From assembly GCA_019916065.1 (NCBI GenBank), contig CM034240.1:14245894-14309893 (forward strand): a stretch of 64,000 nt of DNA, written 5' to 3'. Of the stretch, positions 22,974-36,058 are shown in pieces. The notes under the pieces were generated by a model. It worked only from the letters and a program-made list of their open reading frames with translations, had not been told where the DNA came from and ran no database searches. Position 1 is the stretch's first letter, and each line of letters opens with the position of its first letter. A program made the position numbers and the translations under genes. This stretch comes from Vitellaria paradoxa (Eukaryota; Streptophyta; Magnoliopsida; Ericales; Sapotaceae).

Positions 22974-23366
22974 CCCCAACAAAAAATTTTGCCTTCATCC
23001 TTGATCATACCGTTACCAATTAGTCAACACTTAACTAAGATAACACGTATCAGAATTCTATATTAACACTCAATTAAGATGATATGTGTTAAAATTCTAT
23101 AAAATTAGTAAAAGTTAAAATTGTCAAATGCCGCGTATTCATTAATACTACTACTAAAGAAAGGAAATTGCTCGCAAGCAAAACATATATAAAAAGAAAA
23201 TGTATTCCGCACTTCTCAAAAACCTGAATTGGTTGCGTTACATTAAATACCAGTGCGTATAAAATTAGTAAAATATCAAAATGCCTGAAAACTATTCCTC
23301 AAACAAAGACGCGCATCAACTTAAGACACAATTATTTGAATCCCGCATACATTGCAATATTTTAGT
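22974..23366. other. Spacer between two type-A relics
   Basis: Collinear with 52086-52436. Contains the repeated word caattaagatgatatgtg/aactaagataacacgtat (about 23030-23090), a diverged tandem pair. No gene is seen. Confidence 0.5.
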
Positions 23367-23946
23367 CTAAGTCCTCTGGGACTTCATCTCCTTGCAAAGT
23401 AGTACCAACTCTTCTAATTCCTCAAGTATATCTTTGTCTCCTTTCTTTCTATATTCTCGCTAAATTCTTTTACTTTTATTCCGATATCCGTCCCAATTTT
23501 CTCCCTCACAACCTTCCTTATTGCTTGTGCTATCTCATCTCTATTGAAACTCTCATTCTCATTTCTATTGACTTCAACAGCAACACCAATCTTCCACCAG
23601 TAGTCTAGCATTAATTGGCATCTCAAGATGCATTGGCATTGCAATAATTGGAACCCCAAACTTCAGGGTTTCCATTATTGAATTCCACCCACAGTGACTC
23701 ACAAATCCCCCAGTGCTTGAATGAGCTAGGATTTTTGGCTGTGGAGCCCAATCCACAATCAATCCTCTTCCTTCAACCCTTCGAGAAACCCCTCAGGAAG
23801 TGCCTCTTCAACCTCAACTCCCTCCCCAAAGGAAATCTAAGAACCCATATAAAATTAACATTGCTGAGCTCAAGACCATGAGCTAACTCTTCTATCTGAT
23901 CCTTGGACAGAAAAAACTCACTGCCAAAGGAAACAAAAACAGTGGA
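23367..23946 (-). pseudogene. UGT94-like fragment, type A, C-terminal half, fused head-on to a type-B fragment
   Basis: On the minus strand the sequence starts within STVFVSFGSEFFLSKDQIEE, continues through IVDWAPQPKILAHSSTGG and SHCGWNSIMETLKFGVPI, and reaches the natural end (CKEMKSQRT, stop at 23367-23369). It has several frame changes, for instance near 23600 and 23770. The 5' half is absent because at 23945-23946 the sequence turns into the other strand of a type-B gene. Upstream in the cluster there is a type-A tail scrap at 22840. Confidence 0.9.
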
Positions 23947-24488
23947 GTGTTTCCTAACCAAAGACGAGATTGAAGAGGTAGCATGTGGGTTAGAGCTTAG
24001 TAAGGTTAACTTCATACGGGCTATTTTATTTTCTTTGGGAGAGAAACTTAGGGTCGATGAAGCACTGCCCAGAGGGTTTCTTGAGAGGATTGGGGAGAGA
24101 GGAATGATGGTGGAAGGTTGGGCTCCTCAAGTGAAAATTCTTGGGCATTCAAGTATTGGTGGTTTGTAAGTCACTATGGATGGAGTTCTTTGATGGAAAG
24201 CATGAAACTGGGAGTGCCTATCATAGCCATGCCCATGCAACATAACCAGCCATTCAATGCAAGAATAGTGGAGAAAGTTGGGGTAGGTGTAGAGATAACT
24301 AGAGATGAGAATGAGAAGCCCCAAAGACGAAAAATAGCTAAGGTGATAAGAAAGGTTGTGGTGGATACAGATGGAGAGGGAGTGAGGTTTGAAGTAAGAA
24401 AATTCAATGATTGGATAAGAATGAAGAAGGATAAGGAGATTGATGAGGTGGTCGAGAAGTTATTGCAAATTTGCAAGAAGGGAAATAG
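23945..24488 (+). pseudogene. UGT94-like fragment, type B, C-terminal half
   Basis: It begins ECFLTKDEIEEVACGLELSKVNF directly at the junction with the inverted type-A fragment. One base is missing in the GGFV codons (about 24163), which breaks the PSPG box. HCGWSS has become HYGWSS (Cys to Tyr). One G is missing before the ancestral stop (TAG at 24486-24488), so the frame would run on to about 24558. It is close in sequence to the copy at 36848-37411. No start codon or acceptor domain remains. Confidence 0.9.
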
Positions 24489-27222
24489 CTATCACAGCTT
24501 GCTGGCAAATAGCATAGGAAATAATCAATTCATACCCAAAGTTTTTTTTTTTTGGTAATTAATTCATACCCAAAATTATTATGTCTTTTTGGTGTTCCAG
24601 GAAATAAATTAATGAAATCTCTTTCTGTTTTGTATTGCAATTATGTGAAAAATAGAGAGATGTTTTGGTATTTTCACCCGCATTTGGTTATATAATTCTT
24701 ATTTGTTCTTTATGTTTTCAAAATTTTTTAGAAAAAAAAATATAATTAATTACAAGATCATCCCTCAACTATGATCTTGTATCATTTATTCAATCAACTA
24801 ATAAATCACATATCAACCTTTAAAACTATTAATTTGTAAGCATTTCTCCCTATCTCACATTAACATTTATAATTTTGACATAATTCAGCAAACTAATCTA
24901 GATATCAGGCCAAAAAAAAAAAAAAAGTCAGTTCAGTACTACAATTGATATTCTATAAATTTGTTTTGGTAAAATAGCTCTTATATAAAAATCTATGGGC
25001 ATTTTAAACCCATAATTTTAGTGAACTTATTGCTCTATTTTTCTCAATGAGAATTTTATAGTATGAAAATTTTAATTTATTTACAATAGTGTTTGTAAGA
25101 GCATCTTGGTTCTTAATATATATATATATATATTATTTCTATCTTTCATGCACATAATTTGAATAAATTTTGTTAAAATCATAAATATAAACAAAAATTA
25201 TGTTGTTATCAATTTATAGTTTAAGAGCCCATATGTAATGTCTTTTAATATTCATGCGGATAAAGTTACAATATATCATTGTTTAGGAGTTGATCTTGTA
25301 ATTAAATTTTAAATTAATTATGAATTTCTAAAACGTAAGTTAGGGTCAAAACAAATGGAGGAAGTTGGGAGTTAATAACTTTTAGAAACAAGAGGATCTA
25401 TGTAAATTTTAAATGTTAAAGGACTCTATGTGTAATTAACTAATTTTAGAGGAGGTATGTGTAATTTACTCTTATTTTAAAATCTAAATTTTTATTCAAA
25501 TAATTTTCAGAATAAAATCGTTTTACAAAATTTGATTTTTTTTAACAACACTATTGATCTTGTTTTCTATCCCTGTGTATTTATCTTGGAATTATCAAGT
25601 TATTATTTTTGACAATCTACACTTCAAAAGACAATCTAAAAGTGTCAACAATCGATCCCTCTCTTTTTTCCTCCCTTACTCTTGTCGGATCACAGATAGA
25701 AAATTTTAGTTCTAACTTTGATATATTAATTCTATGTAATTTTTAATATTTATATTTTTTGAAAGATAAATAAATTATAAATTCAATTTAATTAATAATT
25801 TATCTATTCTTCAGAAATAATAAATGAATTACAAGACTTAATTTTAACTAATATTAGTTAGTAATTTTGATGAACTATTAGCTTGGTCTGGCCATCAACA
25901 AGAACCTATTTTTGCTATTCTTTAAATTAAATATTTAATTGCCTGAAATGTAAGACTGTCTACCAACGGTACCCTATAATTTTATTATTTTTTATTTATA
26001 TATTTATTTACCCGAAAGGTAAAAAGTTTTGGGCAGAATTTTCAAGCCTTATTTCTCTTAAAAGTAGAACAGTACGAAGTTATGTCACATCGAGGTTAGA
26101 ATTGTTGATTAATATTTAATAATTTAATTATATTTATAATTTTTTAATTAAAAAATTAGTGAATATACTTATATTGCTAAATTTTTATTTAATGATCCCT
26201 TAACCGCAGATGGGGACATCATTTTCCACATCAGGCCCGAATCCAAACAGCATATGCTTTTGGTTTGCGTGTTGTTTGATAAATAGAAAAATTAAGTACT
26301 TTTTTTTACTGATATTATTTTGTAAAAAATTAGAAATCAATAATATATTTGCATCCTTTGGGGAGCGTCGTGGGAAACGCAAAGGGGTAGGCGGAAAACA
26401 CGGGCCGAGGTAGGGGGTGCTCAAATTCCAATTCGGGTCAGAGTCCATCGGCCTCTTTTTGTATTATTACAAAAAATTGTCTGAGTTGAGATTATAAAAT
26501 AATTGAAATGTTTAGATCCCCTCAACTCACAAGATCAGTTGTAGATTTGAATTTTATAAGTGGAGTAGTGTTTTAAATTATTATTATATATCGAATGTTC
26601 TCAATAAAAAAAAAAAAATTGTATGAGTTTGATTTTCTTGCTAAACTAACACTATATTTTAACAATTAATTTTATCTTCCTCTTAAATGTTAAAATAAAT
26701 AAATAAATAAATAAAGAACAGTCTTAATCTGAAAGAATTTGGCATGCAAAGTGGCAAGCCCGAAGAGTGCTGCCATAAGTTCCTTGATTTGTCCTCAATA
26801 AGGTTGTATGAAAAGCGTAATTTTGAAAGGTTGTCCATCAATCGTGACCATCTTTGGATGAGAAAATTCCAGTAGTGTTGTACTCTATTTTGTTGATCAT
26901 TGTGGCTTCTCTGCAGCACAGTGACAAGCAATTATTAATTATAAACGAAGAGATCAATGTATCCGTCACTTTCTATCCCTTTTACCTCTACTACTATTAC
27001 ATAGAAGAAATAGCTTGCAAGCAAACACATGTATAAAAAGGAAACGTGATTTCAACACTCTTCAAAAGTTCGAACTGGATAAGTTACATTAAACATCAAA
27101 TACATATAAAATTAGTAAAACATCAAAATATTTTAAAATTGCTGGTCAAATTTGGTAAGCAGAGATCATATCAAATAAAGACACAATTATTTGAACCTAA
27201 CATAATATTGCAATATTCTAGT
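24489..27222. other. Duplicated type-B 3' flank up to the next type-A gene
   Basis: Collinear with 14783-17200 and 37412-38902. It contains the 740-bp element-like segment (about 24750-25470), a TA microsatellite near 25115-25132, and the empty site (26194-26213) of the MITE present at 16479. From about 26720 it matches the region before other type-A termini. No gene is seen. Confidence 0.6.
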
Positions 27223-28589
27223 CTAGATTCTCTGCGACTTCATTTTCTTGCAAAATTGTACCAACTCTTCTAATTCCTTGAGTATATCTTCATCTCCTTT
27301 ATTTTTTATATTCTCGCTAAATTCCTTTCCTTTTTTTCTCATATCCGTCCCAATTTTCTCCCTTACAACCTTTCTTATTGCTTGTGCTATCGCATCCCCA
27401 TTGAGACTTCCATTCTCGTTTCTATCGACTTCAACAGCAACACCGATCTCTTCCATCAGTCTGGCATTAGGTGGCTGGTCAAGATGCATTGGCATTGCAA
27501 TAATTGGAACACCAAACTTTAGGGTTTCCATTATTGAATTCCACCCACAGTGACTCACAAATCCCCCAGTGCTTGAATGGGCTAGAATTTTTGGTTGCGG
27601 AGCCCAATCCACAATCAATCCTCTTCCTTCAACCCTTTCGAGAAACCCCGGAGGAAGTGCCTCTTCAACATTGACTCTCTCTCCCGCTGGAAATCTAACA
27701 ACCCATATAAAGTTGCATTTGCTGAGCTCAAGACCATGTGCTATCTCTTCTATCTGATCCTTGGGCAGAAAAAACTCACTGCCAAAGGAAACGTAAACAG
27801 TGGATTTCTCATCCTTGTGATCAAGCCACTGCATGATCTCTCCGTGCTCATTCTCATTATCACCAGCAACAATGTCTTGAGCGAGCGGACCAACTGGGAC
27901 AATCCTCCTCTCTGTTAAAATTGACATATAATCAAAGTATTTCCCTTCGAGCTCTCTAAAAGTGTTGACCAAAATAAACTCGCGAGATTGGTTGAAGAAA
28001 TTCTTGTCGTCCTCTTCTCTGTCCCCGACTCCGTCTGTGGGCTCGAGCATTTGACGAAACTCCTTGTCGAAGAATCCACAAAGCCGAATTTCCGGAAAGG
28101 GGAATTCCTCGACGCGTTTCTTGAGGATATGCAAGATGAAAGATGACACTGCAGCTCCAGAAGTTGTTAGAAAAACTGCCGGAATGTTACAAGAGGAAGC
28201 GATTTTTGGTATCCAGATCTGGTTGAAGTCATAAATAACCAAGTCCGGGTTCAGGGTCTCGACTAAGTTGGAGAAGTTTGGGGTTGCCATCTCGTAGGCT
28301 TTAAAGAGGGCTGGGATGAGATGGGTTGGCAGACCATTGGTTGTGTGGAGTGAGGAGGGAGCCCAGGGGAGGAAGGGAGGTGTAATTCAACAAGATCAAT
28401 GGAGAGAGAGTACTCATCGGTGATCCTTTTCTTGATGGAAGGGAGAGTGATGGGTGTTGAGCAGAAGTAAACGTGGAAGTTTTTCTTGGTGAGTTTCTTG
28501 GCTAGCTCTAGGAAAGGAGAAATGTGACCTTGGGCCAGCCATGGTAGCATTAGGACACTCAGATTGGCTGTGCACTGTTTTGTTTCCAT
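27223..28589 (-). pseudogene. UGT94-like glycosyltransferase, type A, one frameshift from intact
   Basis: From the METKQ start (28587-28589) to the stop at 27223-27225 the span is 1367 bp, one base short of 456 codons. The single defect is a missing base near 28355, where the codons for PPHYHTTNG have become PPHS and shift. The first part holds LPWLAQGHISPF with the likely catalytic His. The second part, from MATPNFS onward, is open for 355 codons and holds DLVIYDF (Asp), a complete PSPG box with Trp at position 22 and Gln at position 44, and the C-terminal helix (LVQFCKKMKSQRI). If the shift is a sequencing error or an allele, this is a second functional gene. As read it is a pseudogene. It converges on the type-B relic at 23945. 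Confidence 0.9.
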
Positions 28590-28745
28590 GGTTGATTTCT
28601 CCAGCGCCCAGCAGACTCTTGTGCTGGTGTTTAATTGGTTTATGTACATAAACATAAACATATAATGTACTGATGCAGCATGGGAGGAGATTCGGAAGAA
28701 AAGAAGCTGCCGGAAACGTGGGGCTCGTGTAACGCGTGTCAATCT
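28590..28745 (-). promoter_or_regulatory. Upstream region of the 27223-28589 type-A gene
   Basis: The segment with gatgcagcatgggaggagattcggaagaaaa (read from 28670, here shortened) recurs at 58768-58800, where a copia element has separated it from its own UGT. Conservation between two type-A upstream regions marks it as native 5' sequence. A clear TATA box was not identified. Confidence 0.4.
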
Positions 28746-31700
28746 CTCAGTTGGTATGTTGTGTTCTCTTTATGAATATCAAAAATTTCATATGGGTATC
28801 AATATTTCATATAATTAATATGTAATAAAAAATAAAAAATTAATCAAATGAGATGCATGCCAATTGGTTGAATTTTATTTTAATTACGATCGTTTCACCA
28901 CTCCTCTTTTGAGGAGGAAAAGACATCCCCCTCCTCAAAAAAAAAAAAAAAAAATCAACCTTTAGTGTCTTAGGTGTTTAATAAAATATCAAAAATTACT
29001 CTGCTATGTTTACCAAAGCATTAACTTTCGTTGAATTGAATGGATATATAATAGTCATTTCACTTTAATTCAATCTAACAATTATCAAAATTTTTTATTA
29101 ATACCTAAAAGTTGTCAATATTGTTAATTTTTTTTTATTTTATCAAATATTGTGTCGTTTGAAAGTCCAAATTTTAGTGACTTTTGGCATTTGTTTACTA
29201 AAGATTATTAATTGTAATTTTTGGTACGTTTGCTAAATTTTTAACAATTTTTAAAAAATTTTTAGTAATTTTTAGTAACTTTTGGGTTAACAAATTATGT
29301 AGCTAAATAGAAAAATGATAACAAAAATTAATAGTTTGTCAAACACTTAAAAACAAAAATTAGTAATTTTTACTAAAAATTAGACGTTCATACCATCTTT
29401 AAAAGATGCTAAAAATTACTAAAAATCTCTTTTGAAGTATGAAATTCATTTTACCAAACATAAAATAAGGATTCATCAGGTCCTTTAGTCACAAGTAAAA
29501 TTCAGGATATTTCTTTTTTTTTTTTTTGAAGAGAAAATGCTGTTTAATTATCATAATTTAATTGTAAGTTTTCGAATCAAAATAATATGATATTAGTATT
29601 TGAGTAATAAAATAAATAATTATTTACTTTTGATAGATCCAATAAATTTATGGATCACTCTAGTTTTTTCTATTTAAACAAATTCTAATAATATAATATT
29701 ACCATTTAAAAAAAATGGTTACAAAGTTTCAAACAGTAAGGGTAACTCAAAAAAATAAATAAATAAGAGAAAATAAAAATAAAGTATGTTAAAAATTCCA
29801 AATTTAATATAGCTAGCGTCAAACAACTTGGAATCCTCGACCCACATATCATTTATTTTATTTATTTATTTATTTTTGTTAACGTTGTAGTCGAGGGACA
29901 TATTTATACCAGGGGTTTATTTTGAAAAAAAATTTTTGGATATGAACGATTATTGAGGTAATTGTTATCCTAATAATAATTAATGGGGTAACAAATTTAA
30001 ATACTTTATTTATGTTGAGAGAGTAAATATTATGCAATAATAGTTATACTATGTTTGAAATAGTAAAAGTTTTGATGAGTTAAAAGTTAATTGTGTTTGG
30101 AATGAGGACAATTTAACTAAGAGTAAAAGTTAATATTTAATTTTAGTAAAATGTTATAATAAAATAAATCATAATAATAGTTGTTATTTTAATAATAATT
30201 AATTTTAATAAAATATATTATTAAAATAGATAATTTTAAATAAAAATATTAATTACAAAAACATTTATCGTAGATAATGTTTCAATCGTAATTAATTTTA
30301 ACAATGAAATAATATTTTCAAACATTATTTTTATTTTGAAAAAATAAAAATAGTTTAATAAATAACAAATTTTATTTATTCAAATAAATTATTAATTTTA
30401 ATAAATTATGCTAATAAAATGCATAATCTAGTAAATTTCTTTTTATGAAAATAATTTTATTTAATAAATATTTTGATAAAATAATTCATTGTAATAAGTA
30501 AACTATTATTTATTAAAAAGAATTTTAATTTGACAAACCAAATAATTTTAATCATAAATTAATTTTTCGATTGTATTAGTTTAATGAAATAAAATAAATC
30601 GTTTCAATAATAAATTATTATTTACTAAATATTATTTTGATAAAATAATTTAATCAATTAATTAATTTTAGTTTAATTAAATAAATTATTTTTTTATAAC
30701 AATATTTGTTATAATTATTTATAAGAGATCGTTACCTAAAATTTCACAAGAGTGTAAAAGAGTATTTAATGGAGTAATTAATAAAAAATTATATAATTTT
30801 CTCTTTATTATCCATTACTTATCTTATTGTACTAGTAACAATTTTCTCAATATGGAAGAAATCATTACAATTATTGTCCTATTTTCCAAATTGTAATAAA
30901 AATAAAAATTATTCTAATAAAATTTGGCCTCTTTTTCCTTAAAACAAACATGTCCCCGAAATTGTTACCCCTTTGAATTGCATGGACACATCGTGCAACG
31001 TTTGCTTTGTCTACCCTTTATTGACGGTGCATTTGGCTTGCAAAAAAAAAAGAAAATAGAGATCAATGTTATTTGCATCAAATTTTATTTCATTAAATTA
31101 GTTTAGATATATTTATAAAGGTTCTATTTTATTTACACCTTTTGTGATTTCCTTTTTATATGATTGGATCTCATAAATTTCATAAATATGTACCTCGATC
31201 CCTTGAGATTTTTTTACCTAGAAATCTTGTAGTAAATTTGTTATTCAAAAAGTAGTTTTAATTAATATTACAAAATTATCTTCATACTCTTAGTGTTAAT
31301 AAAATATATTTATATTACGATATTGTGTATATTTAAAAAATAAAATAAAATAAATTTATTTTTTTTGTGAATTTTTTTTATATTCGTACTTTAAATTATT
31401 ATGTTTCACATTAATATTTTAAATTTATATTATATATAAATTAGTAATTATACATATATAAGTTATAATTACTTTTTTATATTTTAATAAATTAAATATA
31501 GAAGAGAGAAAATTTTAATTTTTTTTTCTTTCATTTCCTTTCTAATAAAAGTTTCTATTAGTATCAAACAATAATGGAATAATGTTATTCTCAATTTTTT
31601 TTAATGCATTTTTTTTTATCAATAGTAAGGATATAAAGATTAGCTTATATTAATAATTTAGTCAAAAGTTACTTTTAAGATAGAAAATCTAACATAAGAG

Positions 31701-32815
31701 TTTTGCGTGAATGAAATACAAATTTCAGGAGTCTAAATATACATTTATACAACTATAAGTATTAGGTGTATAAAACTAAAACCACAAAAGAGTCAGTAAA
31801 ATAAACCTTAATAAATTTTAAATGTGTTAATATCTATGCTCTAGAAAATTATAGGAAAGAAAGAGCAAAAATTGTGGGAAAAAACTAACAAAATTTTTTT
31901 CATAAATATTTAAATTATTAATTTTTAACCTCATATTTAGGCATCGTTTGATAGCAAAAAAAAATTTTTTTGTAACTTTTTTCTTCTTAAATGACTTTTT
32001 TTACTAAATTTAATTTTCATTTTAATAGATGTAGGTTTTAGCCGTGTTGATTGTGTTTGTAAAAGAAAATAAAAAATTTCACACCCGTTAGAATAAAGTT
32101 ATGAAAGATCAAAAAAAAAAAAACATTACTTTTTAGCAAAATGGATAACTTTTGCCAACCGAAGTGAAGTTTTTTAACAAATGCAATTAATATGTCCAAA
32201 ATTTTATTTTCAAAAAAATCAAATTTTGATAAAAAAGAAAAAGTTATATAGGAGGAAAAAATTTTATGAAATATTAAAAATAAGCTTTTTTTTTCTTTTT
32301 TTTACCAATGCAAAATATATAGAAACGATGTAATGAATTTAATAATCCTCAACCAATCAAATTAATGTCCACGTCCATCAAACGACATTTATATATTTTT
32401 AAATTTTAGATTTATTGAATAATTAGGATCATTTCTTTCCCTCTCTCTTTTAATTATTTTTTATCACATGAAAATATAATCACTCATTCTTCTCATGTAT
32501 TTTTTAAAGTACTTTTTATGTAAAAAGTTTTTAATTAATATTTTAAAAAATACGATAACATTTGTAATAAATAATAAAATTAACATTAAACAATGCATGG
32601 ATATCTCTTAAAAAAAGTCAACATGGATATCTATTAAAAAAAGTCAACTAATTTTTTATTTAAAAAAATATATTTAAATTTTAATTTTCTTTAAATTTTA
32701 TTAAAATAAATATTTAAATTAAAATTTCAATTCTATTATGCTTAAAACTTAAATTTTAAAAATACATACACTTTTATATTTTTTATTATTATATAATAAA
32801 GAAGTTTAAAATTTT
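28746..32815. other. 4-kb AT-rich intergenic region
   Basis: No gene is seen. Long A/T-only stretches at about 30100-30720 consist of aataattt-type words similar to the cores of the elements at 4935 and 18060. The segment near 31020-31110 (gcatttggcttgcaaaa, atgttatttgcatcaaatttt) matches about 4170-4240 upstream of the intact gene, so this is type-B distal upstream sequence. A partial, diverged third copy of the following duplication may lie at 32400-32560. Confidence 0.5.
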
Positions 32816-35330
32816 AAATTTGATATATTTTTAACTACTAGATTTACTTAATGGGCAGGATTATCTTTTCCCTCACTCATTCCATTTTTAAATACTTTTT
32901 ATATAAATATTTTAAATTAATATTTTAAAAAATGTGATAATATTTTAATAAATATACAAAGCTAGTAATTACTCATGCTTAAAGGTATAGAAATATAATT
33001 TAACATGTAAATAGCACGAATTTTAATTTATAAAGCAATCTTACAAGAAAAAGTATAAAATAATCTATAAAAATAAAAATCACTAATCATAATAATAAAG
33101 GTATCCATACAGTATTTAATAAAGTTATAAAATATTATCATATTTTTTAAAATATTAATTTAATATATTTTATGTAAAAAGTATTAAATAAATATAAAAA
33201 AAGTAAGAGAAAAAAATAATTTTAACTATTAAATAAATCTAATAATTTAAAATATTTCAGATTTAAATATTTTTTAAATATTTATACAATGAATTCGCTC
33301 GATTAATTTGACATTTATCTCACATAATCAGCAAAACTTAACCACTGTGGAATGTTTCCGCGTTGGGGATGGCGAGGGCCCAATTTCTGCCACGGGATTT
33401 CGTATACATGTTGAGTCGGAGAGTGTCAGCAAAACTGCTTTGACCGTTTGGACGATCAAAATTAGTCAAAATTAAAAAATTAGAGAATGTCAGTTACTTT
33501 TTAATATTTTAAAAATTAAATAAAAGTGATCAATTTGGTCAAAAAATGATACGAAAAATTAATAAATGTCAAAAAGTGGATAACTTTTTATAATTTTTTC
33601 TAAAAGTATGTAAAATTTAAATTTTAAAAATAAATACATAAAAACAAAAATGACTAAAGTTAATAAAAATAGGTAAATATTTGTAATTTTTATAACTTTC
33701 AGTAGTTTTTTATCCAACTAATCAGGGCCTAAATTTTGAAATTTGAAATTTAATTATATACATATATGTTATTATATTTTGTAAAATTATACAAATTATA
33801 TTTTACCTATATTATTTACAAATGTCACGAGGAGCTATATAACAATAATAATAAAATTGTAGAGTAACGTTTATATTTTTTTTTTCTATTTATGTATTTA
33901 AAATTGTATAAACTGCCAATAGAAACATATTTGTTAAATCTGTTATATCTTTTTGTTTCCAAAAAATGAAAATTAAATAGAAAAAAGTTAAAAAAATATT
34001 TTTACTTTCTTCTGTTACAAACATTTTATCAATTTTAACATTTTATCAATTTTTACTATGTCATATTAAAATAAATTATTTTATTTAAATATTTTATTAA
34101 TTTTTTTTAAATTTGAAATATTTTTAACTATTAGATTTGTTCAATGGACAGGATTATTTTTTTCTCTCACTCATTCTATTTTTTTAAATACTTTTTATAT
34201 AAAATATTTTAAATTAATATTTTAAAAAATGTGATAATATTTTATATAAAATATTACATGCTTAAATACATAGAAATATAATTTAACGTGTGAATAGTTT
34301 AAATTTTAATTTATATAGCAATCCTATATGAAAAAGTATAAAAATAATCTATAAAATTAAAAATCACTAATCAAAAGAGAAAAGGTATCTATATATTTAA
34401 TAAAGATATAAAATATTATAATATTTTTTAAAATATTAATTTAATATATTTATATAAAAAGTATTAAATAAATATAGAAAGAGTGAGAGAAAAAATAATT
34501 CTTGATTATTAAATAAATCTAATAATTTAAAATATCTTAAATTTAAATATTTTTTAAATATTTATACAATAAATTCGCTCGATTAATTTGACATTTATCT
34601 CACGTAATCAACAAAACTTAACCACTGTGGAATGTTTCCGCGTTGGAATGGCGAGGGCCCAATTTCTGCCACAGGATTTCGTATATATGTTGAGTCGGAG
34701 TGTCAACAAAACTGCTTTGGCCGTTTGGACGACCAAAAATAGTTAAAAATTAAAAAAAAGTGAAAAATGTTAGTCATTTTTTAATATTTTAAAATTAAAT
34801 AAAGTGATCAATTTGGTCAAAAATGATACGAAAAGTTAACAAATGTTAAAAAAAAGGGAAAAAGTGGATAATTTTTTATAATTTTTTTATAAATTTGTAA
34901 AATTTAAATTTTAAAAATAAACACATGAAAACCAAAAATGACTAAAGTTAATAAAAATAGTAAATATTTGTAATTTTTTATAACTTTCGGTGATTTTTTA
35001 TCCAATTAAACAAGGATAAATTTTGAAATTTGAAATTTAATTATATACATATATGTATATTATATTTAGTAAAATTATACAAATTATATTTTACCTAATT
35101 AATTGTATTTTATAATTAATTGTAGAGTAACGTTTATATCTTTTTTTTTTCTATTTATGTTTTTAAAATTGTATAAACTACCAATAGAAACATATTTGTT
35201 AAATTGTCTATATCTTTTTGTTTCCAAAAAATAAAAATTAAATAGAAAAAAGTTAAAAAAAATATTTTTACTTTTTTCTGTTAAAAATAAATTATTTTAT
35301 TTAAATATTTTATTAAATTAAAATAATTTT
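32816..35330. repeat. Direct tandem duplication, about 1.28 kb per unit
   Basis: Unit one (about 32816-34110) and unit two (about 34111-35330) are collinear. Each has ctcactcattc near its start, a conserved GC-richer core (gaatgtttccgcgttgg, gcgagggcccaatttctgcc at 33348-33400 and 34628-34680), and a T-rich end. Divergence is moderate, with many small indels. It lies only upstream of the 36059 pseudogene, not upstream of the intact gene. Confidence 0.75.
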
Positions 35331-35864
35331 TAAAAATTGATATGATAATTAATTAAATTATATTTCCGTGTCCCAGGCACGGAGAATTATTAGTTGACAA
35401 ATATTTAAAAACCAACGACGTTGTTACCTCCGCCGTAAGACGGAAGAAACAGCTAAAACTCTATGCATAACAAGGAGAAGGCAAAGCATCAAGGTGGGTA
35501 GAGCACCAGTTGGACAATCGAGGAATTTTGCCATCTTTCAAGAAGGAGGGTTATTTTTTAATTATTTGTTTAATACATAAGTTGTTATCATCCACATTTA
35601 TTCACTATCCAGTGACAGGAAACAAATAATTTTATGTATATAATTAATAATTTATATTTGTATATACTCTCGGCATATTAAATATATATTTTTAATTTCT
35701 TTAGTCACATAGACTCATCGGCATTCAAACTTTCGATTTATGTGCATCAAACGCCAAGTTCAAAATGTTGATCTCGTATTTTGACCACGTACTCTCTAAT
35801 ATTAATCCATCCGACGCCACCCTTCACTATAAACAAAAACAAAGAGCCTCGTTACATCCCCCAC
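35331..35864 (+). promoter_or_regulatory. Upstream region of the type-B pseudogene at 36059
   Basis: Homologous to about 4780-4930 and 6110-6230 before the intact gene. TATAAA at 35828-35833 and TTGACC at 35781-35786 match the intact promoter. The large AT-rich element found at 4935-5865 is missing between these two blocks. Confidence 0.5.
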
Positions 35865-35995
35865 AGAGAGAGAGAGAGAGAGAGAGAGATTTTCGATGGG
35901 GACTGGTTCCCACGTCGGAAATTTGATTGTGTGTTATAAATTTAGCGTGGAAATCAATATGACTTGATTTGTAGACTCTGCTATTAAAAAAGAGA

Positions 35996-36039
<44 letters not shown>

Positions 36040-36057
36040 GAGAGAGAGAGAAGAGAG
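35865..36057 (+). repeat. Split GA tract in the 5' leader with a 105-bp insert
   Basis: GA dinucleotides run at 35865-35888 and again at about 35994-36057. Between them lie about 105 bp of non-repetitive sequence starting ttttcgatggggactgg and including cccacgtcggaaatttg. The intact gene has one uninterrupted GA tract here, so the middle piece is an insertion or a remnant of a longer leader. Confidence 0.65.
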
Positions 36058-36058
36058 A

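Noticed and set aside
27248..27918. Plus-strand ORFs over the type-A gene
   Set aside because: They are antisense shadows of the UGT frame and recur at the same place in other copies.
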